Origin: Hungatella sp.
Lineage (GTDB): Bacteria; Bacillota; Clostridia; Lachnospirales; Lachnospiraceae
NCBI GenBank assembly: GCA_009712635.1
Contig: WASS01000007.1
Location: forward strand, 65,869-129,868
Length of the DNA stretch: 64,000 nucleotides
Reading direction: 5' to 3'
The notes under the pieces: generated by a model
Databases searched by the model: none
Told to the model about the DNA's origin: nothing
The model's input: only the letters and a program-made list of their open reading frames with translations
Program-made: the position numbers and the translations under genes
Shown here: positions 1 through 8,302 of the stretch, in pieces
Layout of the letters: every line of letters starts with the position of its first letter
How positions within the stretch are numbered: position 1 is the stretch's first letter

Positions 1-194
1 TCCGTCTCTATCTGGAAACAGTTATGACTAAGATGCTGGACTACAAAAATGAGCCCGATAGTATCATGGAAGAACTGATGCCTTGGTCAGATGCAATGCA
101 AAAATCTTGTGGCTTGAATAATGGTACTATTTGATTTTTTCAGAGATGAAAAATTCAGAAAGATCAATACGCTTCTTTATGTAGCGCTTACCCA
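1..194 (+). mobile_element. IS66-family relic (3' end)
   Basis: The left edge carries the last codons of an IS66-type transposase followed by a terminal sequence ending in gcgcttaccc near 185-194. That end resembles the end of the second IS66 relic near 8,206-8,226 (gcacttacc). The rest of the element lies outside the window or is lost. Confidence 0.6.
3..134 (+). pseudogene. IS66 transposase C-terminal fragment
   Basis: An open frame entering from the window edge encodes 43 residues ending in TGA at 132-134. It contains LDYKNEPDS and EELMPWSD, the typical last block of IS66-type transposases (YKNEP...LLPWS). The relic at 7,888-8,148 has the same block (DYKNKPAG...KLLPWSD). No DDE residues are in the visible part, so it is either the end of a gene that starts outside the window or a fragment. 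Its product has no role in the neighbouring operon. Confidence 0.65.
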
Positions 195-259
195 TAACAG
201 TTTTAACCTTTTGGTATAACAAGGGTGAATATGCCACACGGTATCTTATTCATCGCTTA

Positions 260-291
260 CGAATCCCACCCCAACTATTGACAAAAAACCC
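260..291 (+). repeat. ISL3-type terminal repeat relic
   Basis: cgaatcccaccccaac-t-attgacaaa is nearly identical, in the same orientation, to the right end of the ISL3 element at 27,592-27,622. It is an orphan IS end with no transposase beside it. Confidence 0.6.
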
Positions 292-295
292 ATAG

Positions 296-350
296 AAAAA
301 GCCCCCTTCTGAAAATAGATTATATATATAATTCATTCTCAGAAAGAAGC
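296..350 (-). terminator. Rho-independent terminator of the FkbH operon
   Basis: On the minus strand a 12-pair stem with G-U wobbles (arms 339-350 and 301-312) around an AT-rich loop is followed by a run of T. It lies about 40 bases past the stop codon of the VOC gene, the last gene of the operon. Confidence 0.6.
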
Positions 351-388
351 CAATTATTTCTAGAAAAACAAAATTTGCTAGACTACCG

Positions 389-778
389 TTATTTTTCAAC
401 AATCTCAATTAAACCAACTTGACTGTTATATAAAAAGGCTACCCTTTTTGACCCAAACGCAATAGCTGGAGCTGGTTCTTTTATAATAATAAAATGCTTT
501 TCAGCTAATTGATTCATTTCCTTCTCTAAATCATCTACAATATAACAAATGTGATAAGGGGTAGGTCCATTTTGTTTTAAGATTTTATTAACTGGTGATT
601 CTTTCCCTTTTATCGGTGATATAAGTTCTATCCTTTGCATTCCATTATTTCCAAAACATATGTTAATATTTCTATCTTCATCTAAAATCACATCTTCAAA
701 ATAATAGCCAAGCTCTAAAAACATATGAATTGCTTTATCCATATTTTTAACAGCATATCCAATATGATCAACAATCAT
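389..778 (-). CDS. VOC-superfamily protein (methylmalonyl-CoA epimerase-like)
   Basis: This is a 129-residue single-domain vicinal-oxygen-chelate protein with two beta-alpha-beta-beta-beta halves. The four expected metal ligands are visible: His5 (DHIGYAV), Glu51 (RIELISP), His76 (PYHICYI) and Glu125 (GLIEIVE). The order H/E/H/E matches methylmalonyl-CoA epimerases and glyoxalase-like isomerases, so a metal-dependent isomerase or lyase is plausible; the substrate cannot be read from sequence. Its ATG overlaps the stop of the carrier-protein gene by one base, so the two are translationally coupled. It is the last gene of an operon with FkbH, MBOAT and SGNH genes, and may shape or edit the acyl unit carried by the ACP (inference). 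Confidence 0.8.
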   Translation of the reverse strand: MIVDHIGYAVKNMDKAIHMFLELGYYFEDVILDEDRNINICFGNNGMQRIELISPIKGKESPVNKILKQNGPTPYHICYIVDDLEKEMNQLAEKHFIIIKEPAPAIAFGSKRVAFLYNSQVGLIEIVEK

Positions 779-1026
779 TAATTTCCCTCAACATGATTAA
801 TTATAGTATTAACTAATTCTCCAACATTAGCAAATCCTTGAATTTCACCCATAAGAAATTTAATTTTAAATTCATCTTCAATATCAGAAATCAGCTGTAA
901 ATGAGTTAAACTATCCCAGCCATCCACATCTGAAGCAACAGTATTTTCTTTCAATATTAATTCATCATCTTCAAAAACCTCCTGTGCTATCTCATTTAAT
1001 TTTGCCAACACTTCGCCTTTAGTCAT
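778..1026 (-). CDS. Acyl carrier protein
   Basis: This is an 82-residue carrier protein. The phosphopantetheine attachment site is DGWDSLTHL with Ser39. The chosen start is the ATG at 1,026 (MTKGEVLAKL), preceded by AGGAGG; a longer frame reaching 1,074 has no ribosome site and runs inside the FkbH gene. It overlaps the end of FkbH by 8 bases and the VOC start by one base. A dedicated ACP beside FkbH is the arrangement of glyceryl- or lactyl-ACP systems of polyketide pathways. Here no polyketide synthase is present and a membrane O-acyltransferase follows, so the loaded ACP most likely feeds the MBOAT protein. The role resembles DltC (inference). Confidence 0.88.
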   Translation of the reverse strand: MTKGEVLAKLNEIAQEVFEDDELILKENTVASDVDGWDSLTHLQLISDIEDEFKIKFLMGEIQGFANVGELVNTIINHVEGN

Positions 1027-2752
1027 TTTTTTGTTCCTCCTTAATATATGTGCATTTTTCTTTGTAAGTCGCAACTTCTAATTTATAATGGTTTTCTTTC
1101 ATCATCTCAAATCCCATAGTTGTATAAATATCCTTTACCATACTATTTTTAGGGGTAGGTATATATTCTGCAAGTATTTCACTATACCCCATTCCCTCAG
1201 CAACACCTACAAGCTTATTGATTATAAATTCTTCCATTCCTCGTTTAAGTACTCGACAACTCATAAGCCATGTGTCAATAAATAAAACATCTGCCGATTG
1301 CTTTTTTAAGATAACAACTGAAATCAATCCATGATCTCCAAATTTATCTCGTAAAGTATAATATAATGTTACATAATTTGAATCATTTGCAATTCTTTCA
1401 ATTTCATCTTCTGTATAGCGAATTGTCCGAAGATTGAATTGATTAGATCTCTGCGTAAGCTGTGCAATTCTTGAGTACCTTACAGGGTCAAATGGTTGTA
1501 CTTCAGCCACCATATTTAAGCTATTAAGATAGTCGTCAATTGATTCAAACTCTTGTTGCAGTTTATTGCGCTCAAATTCTGACTGATACTGCTTAGTTCT
1601 ATTTTGATCCTCATCTGAATATGATGCTGCTTCAAATAAATTGCATTCTTGAATAAACGATAAATACTGTGCCGGGTCTTCAGGGAGTTCTGGTACTTCT
1701 ATTTCTGGAATTATCGATCTCACAAGATTTCTTTCAAATGTGTTATCATCCAAAAATACTAGTGAATCCATCCCTAAATTTAATGCAGTTTGAATATACT
1801 TTATATTTGAGGCCTTATCATTCCAATTCGCAACAAAAATAGATATGTCAGTTAGCTTAAGTATCATTTCTTCATGATTTATAAATGGTTCTTTAGCCGT
1901 ATCCTCATTATTTTTGCTACATACTGCAAGCAAAATCCCTCTATCTTTTAACTGTTTCAGCCACCTTTGAAAATCGGTAAAAGCATGACCTCTTCCTAGT
2001 TCACCGATTTCGATATTTCCTATACCATCATCACCAATAACACCACCCCATAATGTGTTATCCAAATCTAATACCACACATTTCTTAAGTTTACCCAAAG
2101 TGGCTTTTACGACATCGATTACAGCCTTTGCCACATATGGGAGGGTCTGTATAGATATTGCCATTTTGGCATTATAATATAGTGCAGGATCATAAAATTT
2201 TTTAATTCCAAGATTGATCTGAATGGATAACAAATCAATTGGTAATACTTCCTTTCTCTCCATCATCGAGTGCTGTAGTAAATAATTTAGCTCTCTGATT
2301 TGAAATGTAAATGAAATATTAGTTTTACATGAATAATTTCCTATAATTTTATCGTCTATCTCAGAAAAATTCATTTGAAGAATACGCGCATGGCTATTTT
2401 TACAGATCAAATTCCAATAATATGTAATTTTTTCCATATACTTAACAGCAAACGCTGATCTCTCTATAAGTTCCATATCCATAAACTCTTCATAAATCTT
2501 GTCTGTAGAAATATACAACAATATAAAATCTGGATCGAAAGCATAAACTTCTGAACATTTATCAATAAGCTGTGAATCAATTTGGTTATAATCAGTATCA
2601 AATATTTCCAAATTAATATTCTCTTTCCTTGCAAAGCCTTTGATACTCGTTGCTAAAAACTGTGTCGCGCAGTTTCCGAGAACTGCAAGACGATATTCTT
2701 TACCAGGTACAATGGTTTTTGAATGCTTTTTTAGTTCTTTAAATGTAAACAT
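1019..2752 (-). CDS. FkbH-like HAD-IIIC protein (glyceryl-ACP synthase type)
   Basis: 577 residues with three parts: an SGNH-like N-terminal region (LAVLGNCATQF at about 22-32), a HAD core, and a GNAT-like C-terminal domain (about 420-560). HAD motif I is DLDNTLWGG (229-237), motif II the Ser of AVCSKN (279), motif III a Lys near 313 and motif IV LDDN (334-337). FkbH proteins of FK520, tautomycetin and similar pathways move a D-glyceryl unit from 1,3-bisphosphoglycerate to an ACP; some relatives handle lactyl groups. The adjacent ACP fits this exactly. It starts 11 bases after the MBOAT stop with an AAGGAG site. The product likely loads the carrier in the cytoplasm; the exact C3 unit is not provable from sequence. 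Confidence 0.85.
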   Translation of the reverse strand: MFTFKELKKHSKTIVPGKEYRLAVLGNCATQFLATSIKGFARKENINLEIFDTDYNQIDSQLIDKCSEVYAFDPDFILLYISTDKIYEEFMDMELIERSAFAVKYMEKITYYWNLICKNSHARILQMNFSEIDDKIIGNYSCKTNISFTFQIRELNYLLQHSMMERKEVLPIDLLSIQINLGIKKFYDPALYYNAKMAISIQTLPYVAKAVIDVVKATLGKLKKCVVLDLDNTLWGGVIGDDGIGNIEIGELGRGHAFTDFQRWLKQLKDRGILLAVCSKNNEDTAKEPFINHEEMILKLTDISIFVANWNDKASNIKYIQTALNLGMDSLVFLDDNTFERNLVRSIIPEIEVPELPEDPAQYLSFIQECNLFEAASYSDEDQNRTKQYQSEFERNKLQQEFESIDDYLNSLNMVAEVQPFDPVRYSRIAQLTQRSNQFNLRTIRYTEDEIERIANDSNYVTLYYTLRDKFGDHGLISVVILKKQSADVLFIDTWLMSCRVLKRGMEEFIINKLVGVAEGMGYSEILAEYIPTPKNSMVKDIYTTMGFEMMKENHYKLEVATYKEKCTYIKEEQKND

Positions 2753-2763
2753 ATACTCTCCTT

Positions 2764-4245
2764 CTAAAATACTTGATATAAGAACGGTGAATAGCCTGCA
2801 CTTATTGCATATGAAAAAGATATGAAGAATATCACCGCTAAAATTATCCTATAAACAATCTGAGTAATAATATTTCTTTCAATTACTTTTTGCTTTAAAA
2901 CGGGAAATATTGGAAATGAAAAAATAATTCCTACCACGATTGCAAACAATGTGCTATTAGTTAACTGTAATAAAAAAAGCCATCCATCTTTTGTGTTCCA
3001 GTACAACATATTCTTTACATATGCAGAAGCTATGGACAAATCAGCTGATCTGAATATAACCTGTCCAAATAAAACAGCAATAATTGTAAAACTATAATGG
3101 AAAATTATTTCCGGCATACTTTCCTTCTTATTTTTAATTTTATTCTTTTTCCTGATTTTTTTCTTATGATATTCAATAATTCTTTCTATTGCAATAAAAA
3201 CGAACCACCATAATCCATAAAAGATATATTTTAAACCACTACCATGCCATATACCTGTTAATAGCCAAGTTAATATTAATGCTAATAAATCTACATACAG
3301 TGTCAAGTTTTTACATTTTTTTAAACGTTTATTTTTAATAAAAGCTCTATATAGAGGCATATAACAATAATCTCTAAACCATTCTCCTAATGAGATATGC
3401 CATCTCCTCCAATACTCAGCAACTGTTCCAGATACATAAGGATAAGAAAAGTTTTCGGGCAATTTAAAACCAAACATTAGTCCCAATCCAATTGCCATAT
3501 CAGTATATCCCGAAAAATCATAATATAATTGAATTAAATAAGCTACTATACCAAGCCAAGACGATATTGTCCCTACAGAATCAACATGATCAAACGAATA
3601 TGAAATTATTTTTGATAATTGATCTGCTATAACAACTTTTTTGAACATACCAATTATAAATCTTTGTAATCCAACATCAATAGAAGAAATACTCATTTCA
3701 CGCTTAAATAACTGAGGTTCAAAATCTCCATAACGCATAATTGGACCTTGGACAATTTTGGGGAAAAATAATACATATAAATATAAATATATTATATTCT
3801 TTTGTGCCTTACATTTTTGCCAATAAACATCAAGTAAATATGATAAAATTGAAAAAACATAAAACGAAATACCTAAAGGTAATGCTGGAGATGAGAAATT
3901 ATCCAAAAATCCACTATTAGTAAAAAATGGTGTTAAATTTAATCCTCCAAGTATGGTAAAAAAATATTTATAGTAAAACAAAATCCCTATACTATATGTG
4001 ATACCAAGTGTAATAAATATTTTTTTAATCTTTTCATTTACATTCTTTTCTATGAGCAATCCTAGTCCGTATGTAATTGTAGATGAAATAAGCAAAAGTA
4101 AAAAAAACTTCAATCCACACCAGGCATAAAAAAAACATGATAAAATAAAAAGTAATATATTTCTATATTTCACATCTGATATAAAATAAGAAAGTGTACA
4201 TATAGGAAAAAAAATTATAATAAAAATTGCTGAAGTAAAAGACAT
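2764..4245 (-). CDS. MBOAT-family membrane O-acyltransferase (AlgI/DltB-like)
   Basis: 493 residues, hydrophobic throughout, with about ten predicted membrane spans. The family signatures are EYWRRWHISLGEWFRDY (about 276-292) and TGIWHGSG (about 330-337), the latter holding the conserved active-site His. AlgI, PatA and DltB relatives pass acyl groups through the membrane to a surface polysaccharide or teichoic acid. Partners here are a dedicated ACP, an FkbH loader and an SGNH/AlgX-like protein two bases upstream, the same logic as dltABCD but with a different donor. Predicted job: transfer of the ACP-borne acyl or glyceryl group to an envelope polymer. The acceptor is unknown. Confidence 0.9.
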   Translation of the reverse strand: MSFTSAIFIIIFFPICTLSYFISDVKYRNILLFILSCFFYAWCGLKFFLLLLISSTITYGLGLLIEKNVNEKIKKIFITLGITYSIGILFYYKYFFTILGGLNLTPFFTNSGFLDNFSSPALPLGISFYVFSILSYLLDVYWQKCKAQKNIIYLYLYVLFFPKIVQGPIMRYGDFEPQLFKREMSISSIDVGLQRFIIGMFKKVVIADQLSKIISYSFDHVDSVGTISSWLGIVAYLIQLYYDFSGYTDMAIGLGLMFGFKLPENFSYPYVSGTVAEYWRRWHISLGEWFRDYCYMPLYRAFIKNKRLKKCKNLTLYVDLLALILTWLLTGIWHGSGLKYIFYGLWWFVFIAIERIIEYHKKKIRKKNKIKNKKESMPEIIFHYSFTIIAVLFGQVIFRSADLSIASAYVKNMLYWNTKDGWLFLLQLTNSTLFAIVVGIIFSFPIFPVLKQKVIERNIITQIVYRIILAVIFFISFSYAISAGYSPFLYQVF

Positions 4246-4247
4246 TA

Positions 4248-5864
4248 TTAATTCCCCTCCTGTAAGATTAAGGAATTAATACCAATTCCTAAACTTCTAG
4301 TGTCATCACTATTTCCTGCCTCAAATGGAGATTGTAGTGTCCCATGCATATAGAATTCAATTTTATTAACATCTGATGCTAAACTATTTTTAGGAATATT
4401 TAAAATAAAGTTCTGTGATTGTGTATTTAATTCCAACTCGCCAATATAGACATTATTAATATATACACTGCAAATATGATCTTCCAAATTAGATTTTGCA
4501 CTTATATTTAACTTACAATCTTCGTTCCATTTTCGATTATTTGAATATAAGGTTACTGAAGATCTCAATCCTTTCCCCCATATGCCCCAGTCTTCTTTAC
4601 TAAAAAAGTTATTATATTTTACTGCTGCCGAATCTAATGTATAGTCAATAATATCTTTATCGGGAGAATAATATAAATTTTCTGCGTTTTCATTCACATA
4701 ATCAATGAATTTTTTATGAGTATCTATTATACCATAAGCATATTGTTGTTCCATTATAACAAGATTACTATTTCTTATTTCTTCCATAGTGCCAATATCT
4801 GCAATAGGCTGATTTTGTGTATACGAGTATGATTGTCGTCCATTATCGTCCATTACTGCTTTATTGGTAAAATACTCTTGGAAACAAAGTTGATTAAATG
4901 CATGATTCCCTTCATTTCTATACAAAGCTTCCACAAGTTCCCATCCATACGATGTACCAAAAATAAACACATTCTGAGGACTACGAAATTCATAGTTTAT
5001 TACAGGAATATTATATTCCTCACCTTCTATTCCTCTGAATACATTTTGCAGACTAAAAATATCCTTATCTACAGCAAATAATAAATTTTTTGAACCAATA
5101 ATAGAAATCTTTGGATTAACTGAGTTATCTAAACTTTGTAATGCAAAGTTTAGTGAGATCGTAGTAACATCTATCGTAGGATGAATGCCTGTATTATGAA
5201 AAACTGTTTGTCCAGACTTTTTTAAATTTTTCCAGTCATTTGTAGTATCATAGTAATGAATACCAAATTTTTCGAGCGAGGATATTAATTTTTGCTTTGG
5301 ATTATTTTCATCAGTTAAATACTTTTCTGCAACAAAATTATATGAATCCGGTAATTTATCTGTATATAATTCATCTTTAATTGGATTTAAATACAATAAA
5401 AATTCTTTACCTTGACTTTCTAACTTATCCTGCATAGATCGTAATTTCATGGCATATTCATCGTTCTCATCTTGCGAATTAATATTTGCCTTTACTCCAG
5501 AAACGTAGCCATAAGACCTTTCCGAGTTAAAAATATACCCTTCCTTACCAAGTAACCAACCATTTGTTCCCTCATGTAAAAAAGTATACTTAAATTGATT
5601 GTAGCATTTTACTATAAAATTATGACCTGTAAAATTATCATTAACCCACTGATTTATATCAATTTGTGAAGTTCCATTATACATATTTTTTAAATCAATA
5701 TTCACAGGATATGCTTTTGGTGTAAATCCAATCAACTGAGTCTTATTAGGATAGCGTATTATAAATAGCATAAGTAATATTATTAGGTAACTTAATATAA
5801 TTGATGGTAAAATAATTGATACTCTATTTGATTTTTTCACTGAATCTTGATCAGAATAATCCAT
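4248..5864 (-). CDS. Membrane-anchored SGNH/AlgX-like acyltransferase partner
   Basis: 538 residues. One N-terminal membrane anchor (about 20-42) is followed by a large outside domain. A GTSYGW block near 302 resembles the SGNH nucleophile region, and HNTGIHPT (about 222-229) corresponds to the DxHW-type motif of AlgJ/AlgX proteins, here in variant form. The C-terminal about 100 residues look like a beta-rich accessory domain. The start chosen is the ATG at 5,864, which has GGGAG 7 bases upstream; a longer frame to 5,948 would begin within the promoter. First gene of the operon, stop two bases before MBOAT. By analogy with DltD or AlgX it accepts the acyl group outside the membrane and hands it to the polymer (inference). 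Confidence 0.75.
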   Translation of the reverse strand: MDYSDQDSVKKSNRVSIILPSIILSYLIILLMLFIIRYPNKTQLIGFTPKAYPVNIDLKNMYNGTSQIDINQWVNDNFTGHNFIVKCYNQFKYTFLHEGTNGWLLGKEGYIFNSERSYGYVSGVKANINSQDENDEYAMKLRSMQDKLESQGKEFLLYLNPIKDELYTDKLPDSYNFVAEKYLTDENNPKQKLISSLEKFGIHYYDTTNDWKNLKKSGQTVFHNTGIHPTIDVTTISLNFALQSLDNSVNPKISIIGSKNLLFAVDKDIFSLQNVFRGIEGEEYNIPVINYEFRSPQNVFIFGTSYGWELVEALYRNEGNHAFNQLCFQEYFTNKAVMDDNGRQSYSYTQNQPIADIGTMEEIRNSNLVIMEQQYAYGIIDTHKKFIDYVNENAENLYYSPDKDIIDYTLDSAAVKYNNFFSKEDWGIWGKGLRSSVTLYSNNRKWNEDCKLNISAKSNLEDHICSVYINNVYIGELELNTQSQNFILNIPKNSLASDVNKIEFYMHGTLQSPFEAGNSDDTRSLGIGINSLILQEGN

Positions 5865-5921
5865 ATCTATCTCCCTGTCTAACTTTGTAAATAAAATATA
5901 ATGTGACATAAACAATGTCTT

Positions 5922-5950
5922 ATTATATACTAATCTATCAAATAACACAA
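5922..5950 (-). promoter_or_regulatory. Sigma-A promoter of the FkbH/MBOAT operon
   Basis: On the minus strand TTGTGT, 17 bases, TATAAT. Transcription would start about 50 bases before the ATG at 5,864. The IS30 left end is only 41 bases upstream of the -35 box. Confidence 0.65.
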
Positions 5951-5991
5951 GAAAAACATAAAATTTTCAAATATCTAAAAATTTCTGTAAA

Positions 5992-6011
5992 TTGAAAAAG
6001 TAAATTCCACT
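5992..6011 (+). repeat. IS30 left inverted repeat
   Basis: ttgaaaaagtaaattccact; the reverse complement of 7,657-7,676 with one mismatch. Confidence 0.8.
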
Positions 6012-6115
6012 ATCACTTACCCAGGTAGAGTTTACCTCTGCACAGTTTATATTTACTCTTTCATACATACATGGTATCTTTATAACTCCTTCTGACAGCA
6101 GTAGAAGGAGATTTT

Positions 6116-7429
6116 ATGAGTAAATATATTCCTGGTAACCAGAAGCATCTCACTCTGAAGGATCGTGTTTTTATTGAAAACTCTTTAAATCAAAATCATA
6201 CATTTAAAGATATTGCAAAATATCTGTGTAAAGATCCAACCACCATCTCTAAGGAAGTGAAGGCCAGGCGTTCCTCTGACTGGTATCATAAAGGTACCAT
6301 TTACAATGCCAAGAACTTCTGCATTCACAGGTTTGGCTGTCAAAAACTAAATATCTGCAGAAAGATTCTTGTATGCGGAGTCAAATATGTTTCTTGTCCG
6401 ACCTGTAATCAAACCTGCCGGGATTTTGTGAAGGAATGCTGTTCCCGACTGGATAAAGCTCCCTACGTTTGCAATGGCTGTGACAAGAAGATCTCTCACT
6501 GCACCATTGCTCACAAATACACATACAATGCACGGTTTGCTGACTGCAAATATCATGAGTTACTCACCAATTCCAGAAACGGTATCTGCATGACAAAGCA
6601 CGAACTGCATCAAAAAGATATGATTGTTACTCCTCTAATTGAGCAGGGGCAGTCCCCCTATCAGATCTCCGTAAATCATCCGGAACTGGATATGTCTGTC
6701 CGCACAATCTATGCCTACATTGACAAGGGTCTGTTTTCCGCCAGAAATGTAGATTTAAAGCGTAAACCTAAGTTCAAACCACGAAAATGCCATAAGACAC
6801 AGATTACGGATCGTTCCGTTTTTGTCAACAGAACCTATCTTGATTTTCAGTCTTTGGATCTTGAATACTTTGCAGAAATGGACACGGTTCATTCTTCCCG
6901 TGAATCTAAAAAGACTCTGCTGACGTTCTACTTTACCAAGGAAAAACTTTTTCTTGCATTCCTAATGAACCGATGTACCAAAGGCGCCGTACGACTTGTA
7001 TTTTATCAGCTTGAGAAACAACTGTGAACCTATGAATTCGTTTCCTTATTCCAATACGTATTAACTGATCGTGGCTCCGAATTTGGCGATCCTGTAGGTC
7101 CGGAGACTGGGATCAGCGAAATACAGCGCTGTAATCTCTACTACTGTGATACAATGCGTAGCGGTCAGAAGGGGGGCGTTGAAAATGTTCATACCATGCT
7201 TCGCATAGTGCTTCCAAAAGGAACCAGATTTGAGTTTCTAACTCAATGGGACGTGAATCTGATTGTTAATCATATCAATTCCACACCACGGGAGAGCCTG
7301 GGTGGTGAAACGCCATATAATCTGGCTCTAGAATCATTTGGCGAAGACATCTTAAAAGCACTTCAGCTTAGGCGCATTGTCCCTGACGAGGTCAATCTGA
7401 CACCTAAGCTAATTCGCTACAACCGTTAA
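6116..7429 (+). pseudogene. IS30-family transposase with premature TGA
   Basis: The frame opens with GAAGGAG five bases before ATG and runs 303 codons to a TGA at 7,025-7,027. It continues in the same frame to 7,429, so a single nonsense codon splits a protein of about 437 residues. The first part has an N-terminal helix-turn-helix (FKDIAKYLCKDPTTISKEV), a Cys-rich zinc-like region (about 64-140) and the first catalytic Asp in EMDTVHS. The second Asp is in VLTDRGSEFGDP, just after the stop, and the Glu in GVENVHTMLR. All DDE residues are present, so reversion or readthrough of the TGA would restore a full protein. Confidence 0.85.
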
Positions 7430-7656
7430 CTAACTTACTTAAATCTGCTGTCGGACTGGAAGTAAACTTTTCACATTTTTTGAATGTGACCGGTGGAATT
7501 TAGCCTAACACACGAAACTCCAGTGGCCTGTTTTCTCTGCACTAAAATATAATTTTTGTAAAAAGTTAGCTTAATTATAGCAGAAATCTTAGGATAGTGC
7601 GCAAAAACCTCAACCATTTATGGCAACTTTTAAAGGGTGGTGGAATTTAGTCGTGC

Positions 7657-7676
7657 ACTGGAATTTACTTTTTCAA
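7657..7676 (+). repeat. IS30 right inverted repeat
   Basis: actggaatttactttttcaa; pairs with 5,992-6,011. Confidence 0.8.
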
Positions 7677-7879
7677 GTCAGCATCTAAAAATATCCGAAA
7701 TTACTATCAACATGAGGTGTACAATAACCATATCAATATTAAGATTTCGGTTTTTCGACTATAATCCATGAATAGTATAATTCGTTAAATTACATGGATC
7801 CAAATCTTTCAATATCAAGCAAATTAAAAGAAGGTACAGAATAAATTAATCTGATGCATTTTACGACAGATTGTTTTTG
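7677..7879. other. Gene-free AT-rich spacer
   Basis: Between the IS30 right end and the second IS66 relic. I see no open frame, clear promoter or hairpin; it is likely the old upstream flank of the FkbH operon. Confidence 0.4.
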
Positions 7880-8226
7880 GGGCAAATGTCAGGGCAGTTA
7901 TGTACAGTATGATTGAAACGGCAAAAGCAAACAACTTAAACGTGTTTCAGTATCTCTACATGGTACCTCTTTATATGCCGGACTACAAAAATAAGCCCGC
8001 AGGGATAGAAAAGCTGCTGCCATGGAGCGATTTTATGAAGGAACGTTGCACAGGTCTGATTGATGTTGAAAATATAACAGCAGAAAATCATACGCCATTA
8101 CAGCTTCCATGGTCAAAAGAACTGCCGGACAGATGCCGGCTTACATAAAAAGTGCCTCAAAAAATGATGCCTTTAGTTTATCATGAATCATGTAAACTGA
8201 ATAGGACGCCATCTTTTAAAGCACTT
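7880..8226 (+). mobile_element. IS66-family relic
   Basis: Last part of an IS66 element: transposase tail plus the terminal inverted structure agtgcctcaaaa...cttttaaagcactt (about 8,150-8,226), which can fold as a long hairpin. The 5' portion of the element is absent. Confidence 0.7.
7888..8148 (+). pseudogene. IS66 transposase C-terminal fragment
   Basis: About 86 codons matching the end of IS66 transposases: MYSMIETAKANNLNVFQYL, then DYKNKPAGIEKLLPWSD. The catalytic region is missing, so this is a dead remnant. It is in the same orientation as the fragment at 3-134. Confidence 0.75.
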
Positions 8227-8302
8227 ACCATTAATCTACTCTGGTTTCTAAAAGATAATCACGTCATCTATAATTGAAGGAGATGATTGACTAAAGTTTT
8301 AT

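Larger units (their letters stand above)
5992..7676 (+). mobile_element. IS30-family insertion sequence, transposase interrupted
   Basis: An element of about 1,685 bp bounded by 20-base inverted repeats matching at 19 of 20 positions (5,992-6,011 and 7,657-7,676, ttgaaaaagtaaattcca). It contains one transposase frame broken by an in-frame TGA. No clean target duplication was found next to the repeats. Confidence 0.8.

Noticed and set aside
5969-7695. atctaaaaat near both sides of the IS30 as its target duplication
   Set aside because: The copies do not abut the inverted repeats on either side, so they cannot be a simple target duplication.
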